From Treponema primitia ZAS-1 (GTDB lineage Bacteria > Spirochaetota > Spirochaetia > Treponematales > Breznakiellaceae), in NCBI RefSeq assembly GCF_000297095.1, contig NZ_AEEA01000050.1, positions 1 through 64,000 on the forward strand: a stretch of 64,000 nucleotides of DNA, written 5' to 3'. This document shows, in pieces, positions 54,353 through 61,591 of this stretch (position 1 is its first letter; the number at the start of each line of letters is the position of its first letter). The notes below the pieces were generated by a model, which did not search any database, was not told the origin of the DNA, and saw only the letters and a list, made by a program, of their open reading frames with translations. The position numbers and the translations under genes are program-made.

Positions 54353-54424
54353 TATCAAAACATTCCTTATTTTCCTGGTTGTTTTCCGGGAAAAAAGATA
54401 ATTCTTTGCTTTTATCAAAACATT
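54353..54424 (+). repeat. Two TATCAAAACATT direct repeats 60 bp apart upstream of xylF
   Basis: Exact copies at 54353-54364 and 54413-54424, upstream of the putative -35. Their spacing of six helical turns suits a looping or multi-site activator such as the AraC-type regulator encoded just upstream. Between them lies an imperfect hairpin (TTTTCCTGG/CCGGGAAAA). Confidence 0.65.
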
Positions 54425-54438
54425 ACGATTTCGGAAAA

Positions 54439-54467
54439 TTGAATTCCACCGGCATAATGAATAATAA
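54439..54467 (+). promoter_or_regulatory. Putative promoter for xylFGH
   Basis: TTGAAT (54439-54444), 17-base spacer, TAATAA (54462-54467). GGAGG before the ATG at 54491 is strong, indicating high translation of the binding protein. Confidence 0.5.
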
Positions 54468-54490
54468 CTTATTTATTCTGGAGGAATAAA

Positions 54491-55648
54491 ATGAAAAAGA
54501 TTTGTACGGTTCTTATTGTTCTCTTAGCCGCAGCTTCCATGGCCTTTGTGGGCTGTAAAAAGAAGGAGAGCGTCAGTGGAACTTCTGCCGCTCCTGCAGC
54601 CGGTGGTACGGCCCTGATCGGTCTTGCCATGCCCGAAACCCATGTGCTGCGCTGGCAGAAAGACGGCGCGTCCCTCAAATCCTTCGCGGAATCCAAGGGT
54701 TACCGCGCGGAAGTTGCCTACGGCGATGCGGACCAGAGCCAGCAGAACCGGCAGGTCCAGGGTTTCCTGACCCAGGGCGCCAAGCTGCTCATAATCGGCA
54801 ACGTCAATGACGGCGTCAATTCGGTGGTCGCCGAAGCCGCCCAGGACAAGGTTGCGGTAATCGCCTACGACCGGCTCATCATGGGCTCCGCGGATTATGA
54901 TTACTACATCACCTTTGATAACTTCAAGGTCGGCCAGTTCCAGGGTCAGGGCATCGAGACCGCGCTCAACCTCAAGTCCGCCACCGCCGCCAGCCCCAAG
55001 AACATTACCCTGTTCGCCGGCTCCCCCACGGACAACAACTCCAAGTTCTTCTTTGACGGCGCCATGAGCGTCCTCAATCCCTACGTTAAGAGCGGCGTCC
55101 TCAAGGTGGTTGGTCCCTATCCCGAGACTTCCGCCGATGCGGCCAACTTTACCCGTATTGCCACCGAAAACTGGCAGGCTCCTATCGCCAAGACCCGGAT
55201 GGAAAACCTCCTCAGCAACGACGCCCGGACCGTAACCCTGGACGCGGTGCTCGCCCCCAATGATACCCTGGCCCGGGCCATCATCGAAGCCTGTCTGGCG
55301 GATGCCAAATATACCGGCAGCGGTAAGCTCCCGGTAGTTACCGGTCAGGATGCGGAATTTGATTCCGCCCTGTCCATTAAGAACGGCCAGCAGTACATGA
55401 CCGTGTTCAAGGATACTACCAAACTGGCGGAAGCCGCCATCATCCTGGCGGATCAGATCCTCAAGGGTCAGGCTCCTAATATCCCCGGCGCTTCCCTTGC
55501 CTCAGGCAGCCTGACCAGCATCGGCGACACGGGAAAGAAGGTGGTAAAGGCCTACCTGCTTGAACCGGTAATTATCACCAAGGATAATATTTCCGTTCCG
55601 GTGAACGCCCAGTTCTATACGGATGCCGAAGCGGCTCAGCTCAAATAG
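54491..55648 (+). CDS. xylF: Xylose-type ABC transporter substrate-binding lipoprotein
   Basis: A 385-residue lipoprotein with lipobox FVGC (Cys about 22). It has a D-xylose-binding-type domain (VAVIAYDRLIMGSADYDYYI, KVGQFQGQGIE, NDTLARAII, VVTGQDAEFDSA). It delivers sugar to the XylG-XylH transporter encoded next. A strong ribosome-binding site (GGAGG) precedes it and a stable hairpin follows, consistent with the binding protein being made in excess. Xylose is inferred from the family pattern; a related pentose or hexose cannot be excluded. Confidence 0.93.
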   Translation: MKKICTVLIVLLAAASMAFVGCKKKESVSGTSAAPAAGGTALIGLAMPETHVLRWQKDGASLKSFAESKGYRAEVAYGDADQSQQNRQVQGFLTQGAKLLIIGNVNDGVNSVVAEAAQDKVAVIAYDRLIMGSADYDYYITFDNFKVGQFQGQGIETALNLKSATAASPKNITLFAGSPTDNNSKFFFDGAMSVLNPYVKSGVLKVVGPYPETSADAANFTRIATENWQAPIAKTRMENLLSNDARTVTLDAVLAPNDTLARAIIEACLADAKYTGSGKLPVVTGQDAEFDSALSIKNGQQYMTVFKDTTKLAEAAIILADQILKGQAPNIPGASLASGSLTSIGDTGKKVVKAYLLEPVIITKDNISVPVNAQFYTDAEAAQLK

Positions 55649-55677
55649 TGATACTATTCGTGTTTGACGTGTAATCC

Positions 55678-55720
55678 GGAGGAAGCGGGGTGGAGAAAAT
55701 TCTTCTCCCGCTTCCTTTTG
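55678..55720 (+). terminator. Hairpin between xylF and xylG, partial terminator or mRNA stabiliser
   Basis: AGGAAGCGGG (55680-55689) pairs perfectly with CCCGCTTCCT (55707-55716), with a second inner stem GAGAA/TTCTC, followed by CTTTTG. The T tract is short, so read-through to xylG is expected. It may trim or protect the xylF message. Confidence 0.65.
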
Positions 55721-55736
55721 CAGTAAAGGATGAACC

Positions 55737-57263
55737 ATGAGCGGCGAATACATACTGGAGATTGAGGATCTTACCAAGGAATTTCCCGGGGTGCGGGCCC
55801 TTGATAAGGTTAATCTGAAGGTAAAGAAGGGAGAGATCCATTCTCTCTGCGGAGAAAACGGCGCGGGGAAATCGACCCTGATGAGCGTTATCAGCGGGGT
55901 CTATCCCAAAGGTTCCTATGACGGGAAGGTTTTTTTTAAGGGTAAGGAAACTAATTACCACAACGTTAAGGACAGTGAAAAGGAAGGGCTTGCCATTATC
56001 CATCAGGAACTGGCCCTGAGTCCCTATCTGTCAATTTATGAAAATATTTTTCTTGGGCATATGAAAACCCGGTTTGGAATTATCCACTGGGATCAATATA
56101 TACGTGAATCAAAAAAATATCTGGCCCGGGTGGGTCTTAACGAGAACCCCGCTACGGTGGTCAGTAAGCTGGGGATTGGCAAGCAGCAGCTGGTGGAGAT
56201 TGCCCGGGCGCTTTCCAAACAGGTGGAACTCCTCATCCTGGACGAGCCCACATCATCCCTGAACGATGATGAGAGCGCCAAGCTGCTGGACCTGATGCTG
56301 GAATTCAAAGCCCAGGGCATAACTTCGGTGATGATATCCCATAAGCTGAACGAGGTCCTTAAGGTGGCCGACACGGTAACGGTACTGCGGGACGGGAAAT
56401 CCATTTCGTCCTTTGATGTAAAGGCGGATAAGCTCACCGAGGACATGATCATCCGTGACATGGTGGGCAGGGATCTTACCCACCGTTTCCCGGAGCGGAA
56501 GTCCGCCCCGGGGGAAACCATACTGGAAGTGAAAAACTGGACCGTCTATCACCCGGAATACCATACCATTAAGGTTGTGGACAACGTTTCTTTTTATCTG
56601 CGGAAGGGGGAAATTCTCGCTTTCTGCGGCCCCATGGGCGCGGGGCGTACCGAGCTGATGATGAGTGTCTACGGCAAATCCTACGGTTCCCGCAGTGAAG
56701 GTGAGGTGTACATCAAGGGAAATAGGGTAAACCTGCATTCCGCCAAGGAGGCTATCAGCGCGGGGCTTGGCTATGTATCGGAGGATCGGAAGAGTCTGGG
56801 GCTCATCCTGATCCAGGATATAAAAACGAATATTTCCCACTCCAGTCTGGATAAGATTTCCCGGTTTGGGGTGGTGAACGGTCAGCAGGAAATTGAGGAG
56901 GCGGAGAGGTACCGCAGGGAACTGCGGATAAAAACTCCGTCGATAAACCAGCTTACCCGGAACCTCTCCGGCGGGAACCAGCAGAAGGTGGTGGTAAGCC
57001 GCACCCTTTTGGCGGACCCGGATATCTTTATTGTGGATGAGCCTACCCGTGGCATTGATGTGGGGGCGAAATCGGAAATCTACGATATCCTGAATGACCT
57101 GGTAAAGGCGGGTAAGAGTGTTATCATGATAAGTTCCGAACTTCCCGAAGCCCTGGGGATGGCGGATCGGATCTATGTTATGAACGAGGGAAAGATAAAG
57201 GGTATGCTTATGCATGAAGAGGCAACCCAGGAAAAAATTATGCATATGGCACTGGTAGGATAG
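55737..57263 (+). CDS. xylG: Xylose-type ABC transporter ATP-binding protein
   Basis: A 508-residue protein with two ABC domains. Domain 1 (about 1-245) has Walker A GENGAGKSTLM and the normal signature-like LGIGKQQLVEIARAL. Domain 2 (about 260-505) has a degenerate Walker A (GPMGAGRTELMM) but an intact LSGGNQQKVV signature and Walker B IFIVDEPTRGID, as is normal for MglA/XylG/RbsA proteins. It energises the XylH permease at the cytoplasmic membrane. Confidence 0.96.
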   Translation: MSGEYILEIEDLTKEFPGVRALDKVNLKVKKGEIHSLCGENGAGKSTLMSVISGVYPKGSYDGKVFFKGKETNYHNVKDSEKEGLAIIHQELALSPYLSIYENIFLGHMKTRFGIIHWDQYIRESKKYLARVGLNENPATVVSKLGIGKQQLVEIARALSKQVELLILDEPTSSLNDDESAKLLDLMLEFKAQGITSVMISHKLNEVLKVADTVTVLRDGKSISSFDVKADKLTEDMIIRDMVGRDLTHRFPERKSAPGETILEVKNWTVYHPEYHTIKVVDNVSFYLRKGEILAFCGPMGAGRTELMMSVYGKSYGSRSEGEVYIKGNRVNLHSAKEAISAGLGYVSEDRKSLGLILIQDIKTNISHSSLDKISRFGVVNGQQEIEEAERYRRELRIKTPSINQLTRNLSGGNQQKVVVSRTLLADPDIFIVDEPTRGIDVGAKSEIYDILNDLVKAGKSVIMISSELPEALGMADRIYVMNEGKIKGMLMHEEATQEKIMHMALVG

Positions 57264-57285
57264 AACTGTTTAAGGGGAGTATATC

Positions 57286-58476
57286 ATGAGTGATGAGGCA
57301 AGGGGAAAAACGAGTATTTCTGCGCTGATCAAGAGTAATATCAGAAACTATTCTATGTTTATCATACTGGTTCTGATCCTGATCGTTTTCGGTTTTCTGA
57401 CTAACTGGATCAATTTCAGTTCCCGGAATATTTCTTATATTTTTATCCAGTACAGTTATGTGCTTATCCTGGCGGTAGGCATGGTGCAGGTTATTATCAT
57501 AGGGGGCATCGATCTTTCGGTCGGTTCGGTCTGCGCCTTTGTGGGGGCTATCAGCGCCATGGTGTACAACACCGGCGTGGGGATGCCCGTAACATTGCTG
57601 GCGGCCCTGGTCATGGGACTTGTCATCGGTATGTTCCAGGGGGCCTGGATAGCCTACGCAAATATTCCGGCCTTTATCGTGACTCTGGCGGGGATGCTCC
57701 TCTTCCGGGGGCTTACCTACATCATTACCAAGGTAAACCCCATAGCCCTGAAGGACGATGGGTATAAGCAGATGGCTTCCGGGTCCTTCGATATCCCGGG
57801 GCTGGAGATCAACGGTTTCCACTTTACCGCATTAATCATAGGGCTGCTGGTTTTTGTACTCTTTATTGCTGCGGAAATCATAACCCGGCGGAGCCGGATC
57901 AAAAATCATTTTGACATTTCCCCTGCCCCTATAATGCTGGGGAAGGTTGTGATTGTCGGCGTCCTGATCCTGAGCCTGAGCCAGCGTTTCGCCACGTACC
58001 GGGGCCTTCCGGTGGTGGTGATCGTTCTGGCCATCACCATATTGGTGTTTCATTTTATGATGAAAAACACCGTCCTCGGACGGTATATCTACGCCGTTGG
58101 GGGCAATGCCCGTTCGGCAAAACTTTCGGGTATCAACTCGGAGCTGATAGTGTTTATCGTGTTCTGCATCATGGGCGTACTGACCGGTCTTGCGGCGGTG
58201 GTCTCCACGGGGTACATGAACTCCGCCCTTCCCCAGGCGGGGAACCTCTTTGAGATGGATGCCATTGCGGCCTGTTATATCGGCGGTGTTTCCGCTTCCG
58301 GCGGTATCGGAACCGTGGTGGGGGTCATCGTGGGCGCCCTGGTGATGTCCGCCATCAACAACGGTATGTCCCTGATGAACCTGGGGCAGCACTATCAGTA
58401 TGTGGTTAAGGCTATCATCCTGCTCCTGGCGGTATTCTACGATGTGTATTCCCGGCGTAAGGCCGGTTTGGGTTGA
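57286..58476 (+). CDS. xylH: Xylose-type ABC transporter permease
   Basis: A 396-residue permease with about ten membrane helices and the family motifs GGIDLSVGSVCAFVGAI and GNARSAKLSGIN (the latter in the cytoplasmic coupling loop). It pairs with XylG and the binding protein. The last codons overlap the -35 box of the fusA promoter, so it is the end of the sugar operon without a separate terminator. Confidence 0.95.
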   Translation: MSDEARGKTSISALIKSNIRNYSMFIILVLILIVFGFLTNWINFSSRNISYIFIQYSYVLILAVGMVQVIIIGGIDLSVGSVCAFVGAISAMVYNTGVGMPVTLLAALVMGLVIGMFQGAWIAYANIPAFIVTLAGMLLFRGLTYIITKVNPIALKDDGYKQMASGSFDIPGLEINGFHFTALIIGLLVFVLFIAAEIITRRSRIKNHFDISPAPIMLGKVVIVGVLILSLSQRFATYRGLPVVVIVLAITILVFHFMMKNTVLGRYIYAVGGNARSAKLSGINSELIVFIVFCIMGVLTGLAAVVSTGYMNSALPQAGNLFEMDAIAACYIGGVSASGGIGTVVGVIVGALVMSAINNGMSLMNLGQHYQYVVKAIILLLAVFYDVYSRRKAGLG

Positions 58477-58500
58477 CAGTCCCGGGGTATTGCATATATT
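58473..58500 (+). promoter_or_regulatory. Putative promoter for the EF-G operon
   Basis: TTGACA (58473-58478), 16-base spacer, TATATT (58495-58500). The -35 box includes the TGA of xylH. A further A/T-rich segment with a TATAAT hexamer lies near 58556. AAGGAG precedes the ATG at 58610. Confidence 0.6.
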
Positions 58501-58609
58501 CGCAATCCTTGCTATCTTATCCCAATTACAGGCGTCTATTATCGTTTTTTTCCATAATATAATGATATAGTCAATCGACTCAGTTTATGGCTAAGGAGTA
58601 TGTAGAAAA

Positions 58610-60703
58610 ATGGGCATCGATATAACCAAGATGCGGAACATTGGGATCAGCGCGCATATTGACTCGGGGAAAACCACCCTTTCGGAACGGATTTTGTTCT
58701 ATTGTGACAAAATCCATGCCATCCACGAAGTCCGGGGAAAGGACGGGGTTGGGGCCACCATGGACCACATGGAACTCGAGCGGGAGCGGGGAATTACGAT
58801 TCAGTCCGCTGCGACCCAGGTTGAATGGAAGGATTATACCATTAACCTGATTGATACACCCGGACACGTGGACTTTACCATTGAGGTTGAGCGCTCCCTG
58901 CGGGTGCTGGACGGGGCGATTCTGGTGCTTTGCGCGGTAGGCGGGGTTCAATCCCAGTCTATCACCGTAGATCGGCAGTTAAAACGCTACCATGTTCCCC
59001 GGATTGCCTTTGTGAATAAGTGCGACCGTACCGGGGCGAACCCCTTCAAGGTACGGCTCCAACTCCGGGAAAAACTGGGGCTCAATGCGGTGATGATCCA
59101 GATTCCCATTGGGCTTGAGGATAAGCTTGAGGGCCTGGTGGACCTGATCACCATGAAGGCGGTGTACTTTGACGGCGATTCGGGGACCGATCTCCGGTAT
59201 GCCGAGATTCCTCCCCACCTTAAGGCGGATGCGGAAAAGTACCGGGAAGAGATGATCGACGCGGTTTCCCTCTTTTCCGATGATTTAGCGGAGAAATTCC
59301 TAGGCGGGGAGGATATCCCCGAGGAACTGATCCATGCCGCTATCCGTAAGGGGACTCTGTTGGAACAGTTTGTGCCGGTGATGATCGGCTCGGCCTATAA
59401 AAACAAGGGGATTCAGACCCTGTTGGATGCGGTGGGCAGCTATCTGCCAAACCCCACGGAAGTAAAGAATTACGCCCTGGATCTGGACCACGGAGAGGAG
59501 CGGAAGGAGCTTATTTCCGAGGAAAAGAGTCCCACGGTGGCCCTGGGCTTTAAGCTTGAGGACGGCCAGTATGGTCAGCTTACTTACGTGCGGATCTACC
59601 AGGGTTCCCTGAAAAAGGGTGAGGAACTTATCAATACCCGGGCTCGGAAGAAGTTTAAGGTGGGCCGGCTGGTACGTATGCACTCCAACGATATGGAAGA
59701 CATTACCGAAGGGGCGCCCGGGGATATTGTGGCCCTCTTCGGCGTTGAATGCGCCTCCGGGGATACTTTCTGCGGCGGCGGGCTTAACTACGCCATGACA
59801 TCCATGTTCGTCCCCGAACCGGTTATCTCCCTGGCTATCAACCCCACGGACAAGAAGTCGGCGGACCAGATGGCTAAGGCGCTGAACCGCTTTACGAAAG
59901 AGGACCCCACGTTCCGTACCTTTGTGGACCAGGAATCCAATCAGACCATCGTCCAGGGCATGGGGGAACTCCACCTGGAAGTCTACATTGAACGGATGCG
60001 CCGGGAGTACAAGTGCGAAGTGGAGACCGGGATGCCACAGGTAGCCTACCGGGAAGCCATTCAGACGCGGTCGGATTTTAACTACACCCACAAGAAACAG
60101 ACCGGCGGTTCCGGGCAGTACGGCAGGGTGGCGGGTTATATGGAACCCTACAGCGATGGGGACTACGAATTTGTGGACAACATCAAGGGCGGGTCCATCC
60201 CCAACGAGTTCATCCCCAGCTGCGATAAGGGCTTTAAGGAAGCGGTCAAGCGGGGCAGCCTCATCGGGTTCCCCATCGTCAATATCCGCTGCGTGATCAA
60301 CGACGGAGCGTCCCATCCGGTGGACTCCTCGGACATAGCCTTCCAGTTGGCAGCCATCGGCGCTTTCCGGGAAGCCTATAACAAGGCCAAGCCCTGTATC
60401 CTGGAGCCTATCATGAAGGTCGCCGTTGAGGGTCCTACGGAATTTCAAGGAAATATTTATGCCTCAATTAACCAGAGGCGTGGTATAATATCCGCATCCA
60501 CCGAGGATGGAACCTTCTCCCGTGTGGAGGCTGAGGTTCCCCTGAGTGAAATGTTTGGCTATTCCACGGTACTTCGATCCTTGACCCAGGGTAAGGCCGA
60601 GTTCACCATGGAATTTGAAAAGTACGGCAAAGTTCCGTCCAGCATTTCCGAAGCCCTCGTTAAGGAATACGAGGAAAAACGAAGAAAAGAGCAGGGAAGG
60701 TAG
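58610..60703 (+). CDS. fusA: Elongation factor G, mitochondrial-like spirochaete type
   Basis: A 697-residue EF-G. G1 is [10 protein letters not shown]3 DTPGHVDF and G4 NKCDRTG, with the domain II-V signatures following. The A-H-I-D-S-GKTT form of G1 and the overall pattern match the mitochondrial EF-G1/spirochaete spdEFG1 group, which performs translocation rather than ribosome recycling. Other treponemes usually carry a second EF-G for recycling; it was not seen here. Its TAG lies 5 nt before the ATPase gene, whose ribosome-binding site is inside the fusA end. Confidence 0.96.
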   Translation: MGIDITKMRNIGISAHIDSGKTTLSERILFYCDKIHAIHEVRGKDGVGATMDHMELERERGITIQSAATQVEWKDYTINLIDTPGHVDFTIEVERSLRVLDGAILVLCAVGGVQSQSITVDRQLKRYHVPRIAFVNKCDRTGANPFKVRLQLREKLGLNAVMIQIPIGLEDKLEGLVDLITMKAVYFDGDSGTDLRYAEIPPHLKADAEKYREEMIDAVSLFSDDLAEKFLGGEDIPEELIHAAIRKGTLLEQFVPVMIGSAYKNKGIQTLLDAVGSYLPNPTEVKNYALDLDHGEERKELISEEKSPTVALGFKLEDGQYGQLTYVRIYQGSLKKGEELINTRARKKFKVGRLVRMHSNDMEDITEGAPGDIVALFGVECASGDTFCGGGLNYAMTSMFVPEPVISLAINPTDKKSADQMAKALNRFTKEDPTFRTFVDQESNQTIVQGMGELHLEVYIERMRREYKCEVETGMPQVAYREAIQTRSDFNYTHKKQTGGSGQYGRVAGYMEPYSDGDYEFVDNIKGGSIPNEFIPSCDKGFKEAVKRGSLIGFPIVNIRCVINDGASHPVDSSDIAFQLAAIGAFREAYNKAKPCILEPIMKVAVEGPTEFQGNIYASINQRRGIISASTEDGTFSRVEAEVPLSEMFGYSTVLRSLTQGKAEFTMEFEKYGKVPSSISEALVKEYEEKRRKEQGR

Positions 60704-60708
60704 CAAAA

Positions 60709-61413
60709 ATGGTTAAGCAGGAACTGATACAGAGGAGTCCGGTGAGGATCTTCGAGAAATCCATCCACGGCGGGCTTGGGGCCGGGGAGGTGGGGATTAT
60801 TTCTTCCCAGAGCGGTATCGGCAAGACTTCGGTGCTGGTGCAGATCGCCCTGGACAAACTGTTGCAGACCAAAAAGGTCATCCACGTATCCTTTACCCAG
60901 CATACCGACTATGTTTTGGCCTGGTACGAGGATATTTTTGACGAATTTATCAAAAAGAAGAACCTGGAAAATGCCCGGGATGTTAAGAATGAGCTGATAA
61001 AGAATCGGGTCCTGATGAATTTTAACCAGGACGGGGTTACGGGGGATCAGATACTCCGGAGCCTCCGGGCGATGATCGTGGACGGGGGCTTTAAGGCCGA
61101 AGCGCTGATCATCGACGGCTTTGATTTTACCAAGATGAGCCGGGAACGGCTCGCCGCGATTAAAGGCTTTGCCAAGGAGCAGGGGTTTTCGGTCTGGTAC
61201 AGCTGCACCGTTACGGGTGAAAGCGCGGCCTACGACAAAAAGAGCATTCCCCTGGTGATCGGCGATTTTGTGGATCTGGTGGATGTGGTGATCGTCCTTG
61301 AACCTAAGCAGGATCATATCGCCCTCACGGTATCGAAGGACCGGGATACCTATAACCCGGAACACCTGGCCCTCAAACTGGACCCCAAGACACTGCTTAT
61401 TCTTGAGGAATAG
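60709..61413 (+). CDS. RecA/KaiC-like ATPase of unknown function
   Basis: A 234-residue protein with Walker A SQSGIGKTS at residues about 33-41 and a Walker B region near ALIIDGFDFTKMS. The overall fold looks RecA/DnaB/KaiC-like. It has no membrane segment. It begins 5 nt after fusA with AGGGAAGG as ribosome-binding site, so it is expressed together with EF-G. I do not recognise a characterised homologue. Neighbourhood with EF-G is conserved-looking in design but not evidence for a ribosomal role. Confidence 0.8.
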   Translation: MVKQELIQRSPVRIFEKSIHGGLGAGEVGIISSQSGIGKTSVLVQIALDKLLQTKKVIHVSFTQHTDYVLAWYEDIFDEFIKKKNLENARDVKNELIKNRVLMNFNQDGVTGDQILRSLRAMIVDGGFKAEALIIDGFDFTKMSRERLAAIKGFAKEQGFSVWYSCTVTGESAAYDKKSIPLVIGDFVDLVDVVIVLEPKQDHIALTVSKDRDTYNPEHLALKLDPKTLLILEE

Positions 61414-61493
61414 GGGTTTCATTCCGGAGCCGATTTTCCAAGAAGATAACCATGGTCAAGTTCTGTCTTGTATTTCCGAAGCCTCATGAATGG

Positions 61494-61591
61494 AAACGAA
61501 GAAAAGAGCAGGGAAGGCAGTAAAGATGGTTAAGCAGGTGCGGATCTTCAAAAAATTTTTCCACAGTGGGCTTGTAATACCGGTAGGGATC
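61494..61591 (+). repeat. Diverged copy of 60677-60797 (fusA end, ribosome-binding site and ATPase gene start)
   Basis: From AAACGAAGAAAAGAGCAGGG on, both places run through the same ribosome-binding site, ATGGTTAAGCAG and GGATCTTC, with a 21-base deletion after codon 4 of the copy and several substitutions. Similarity fades about 25 codons after the start. Confidence 0.85.
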
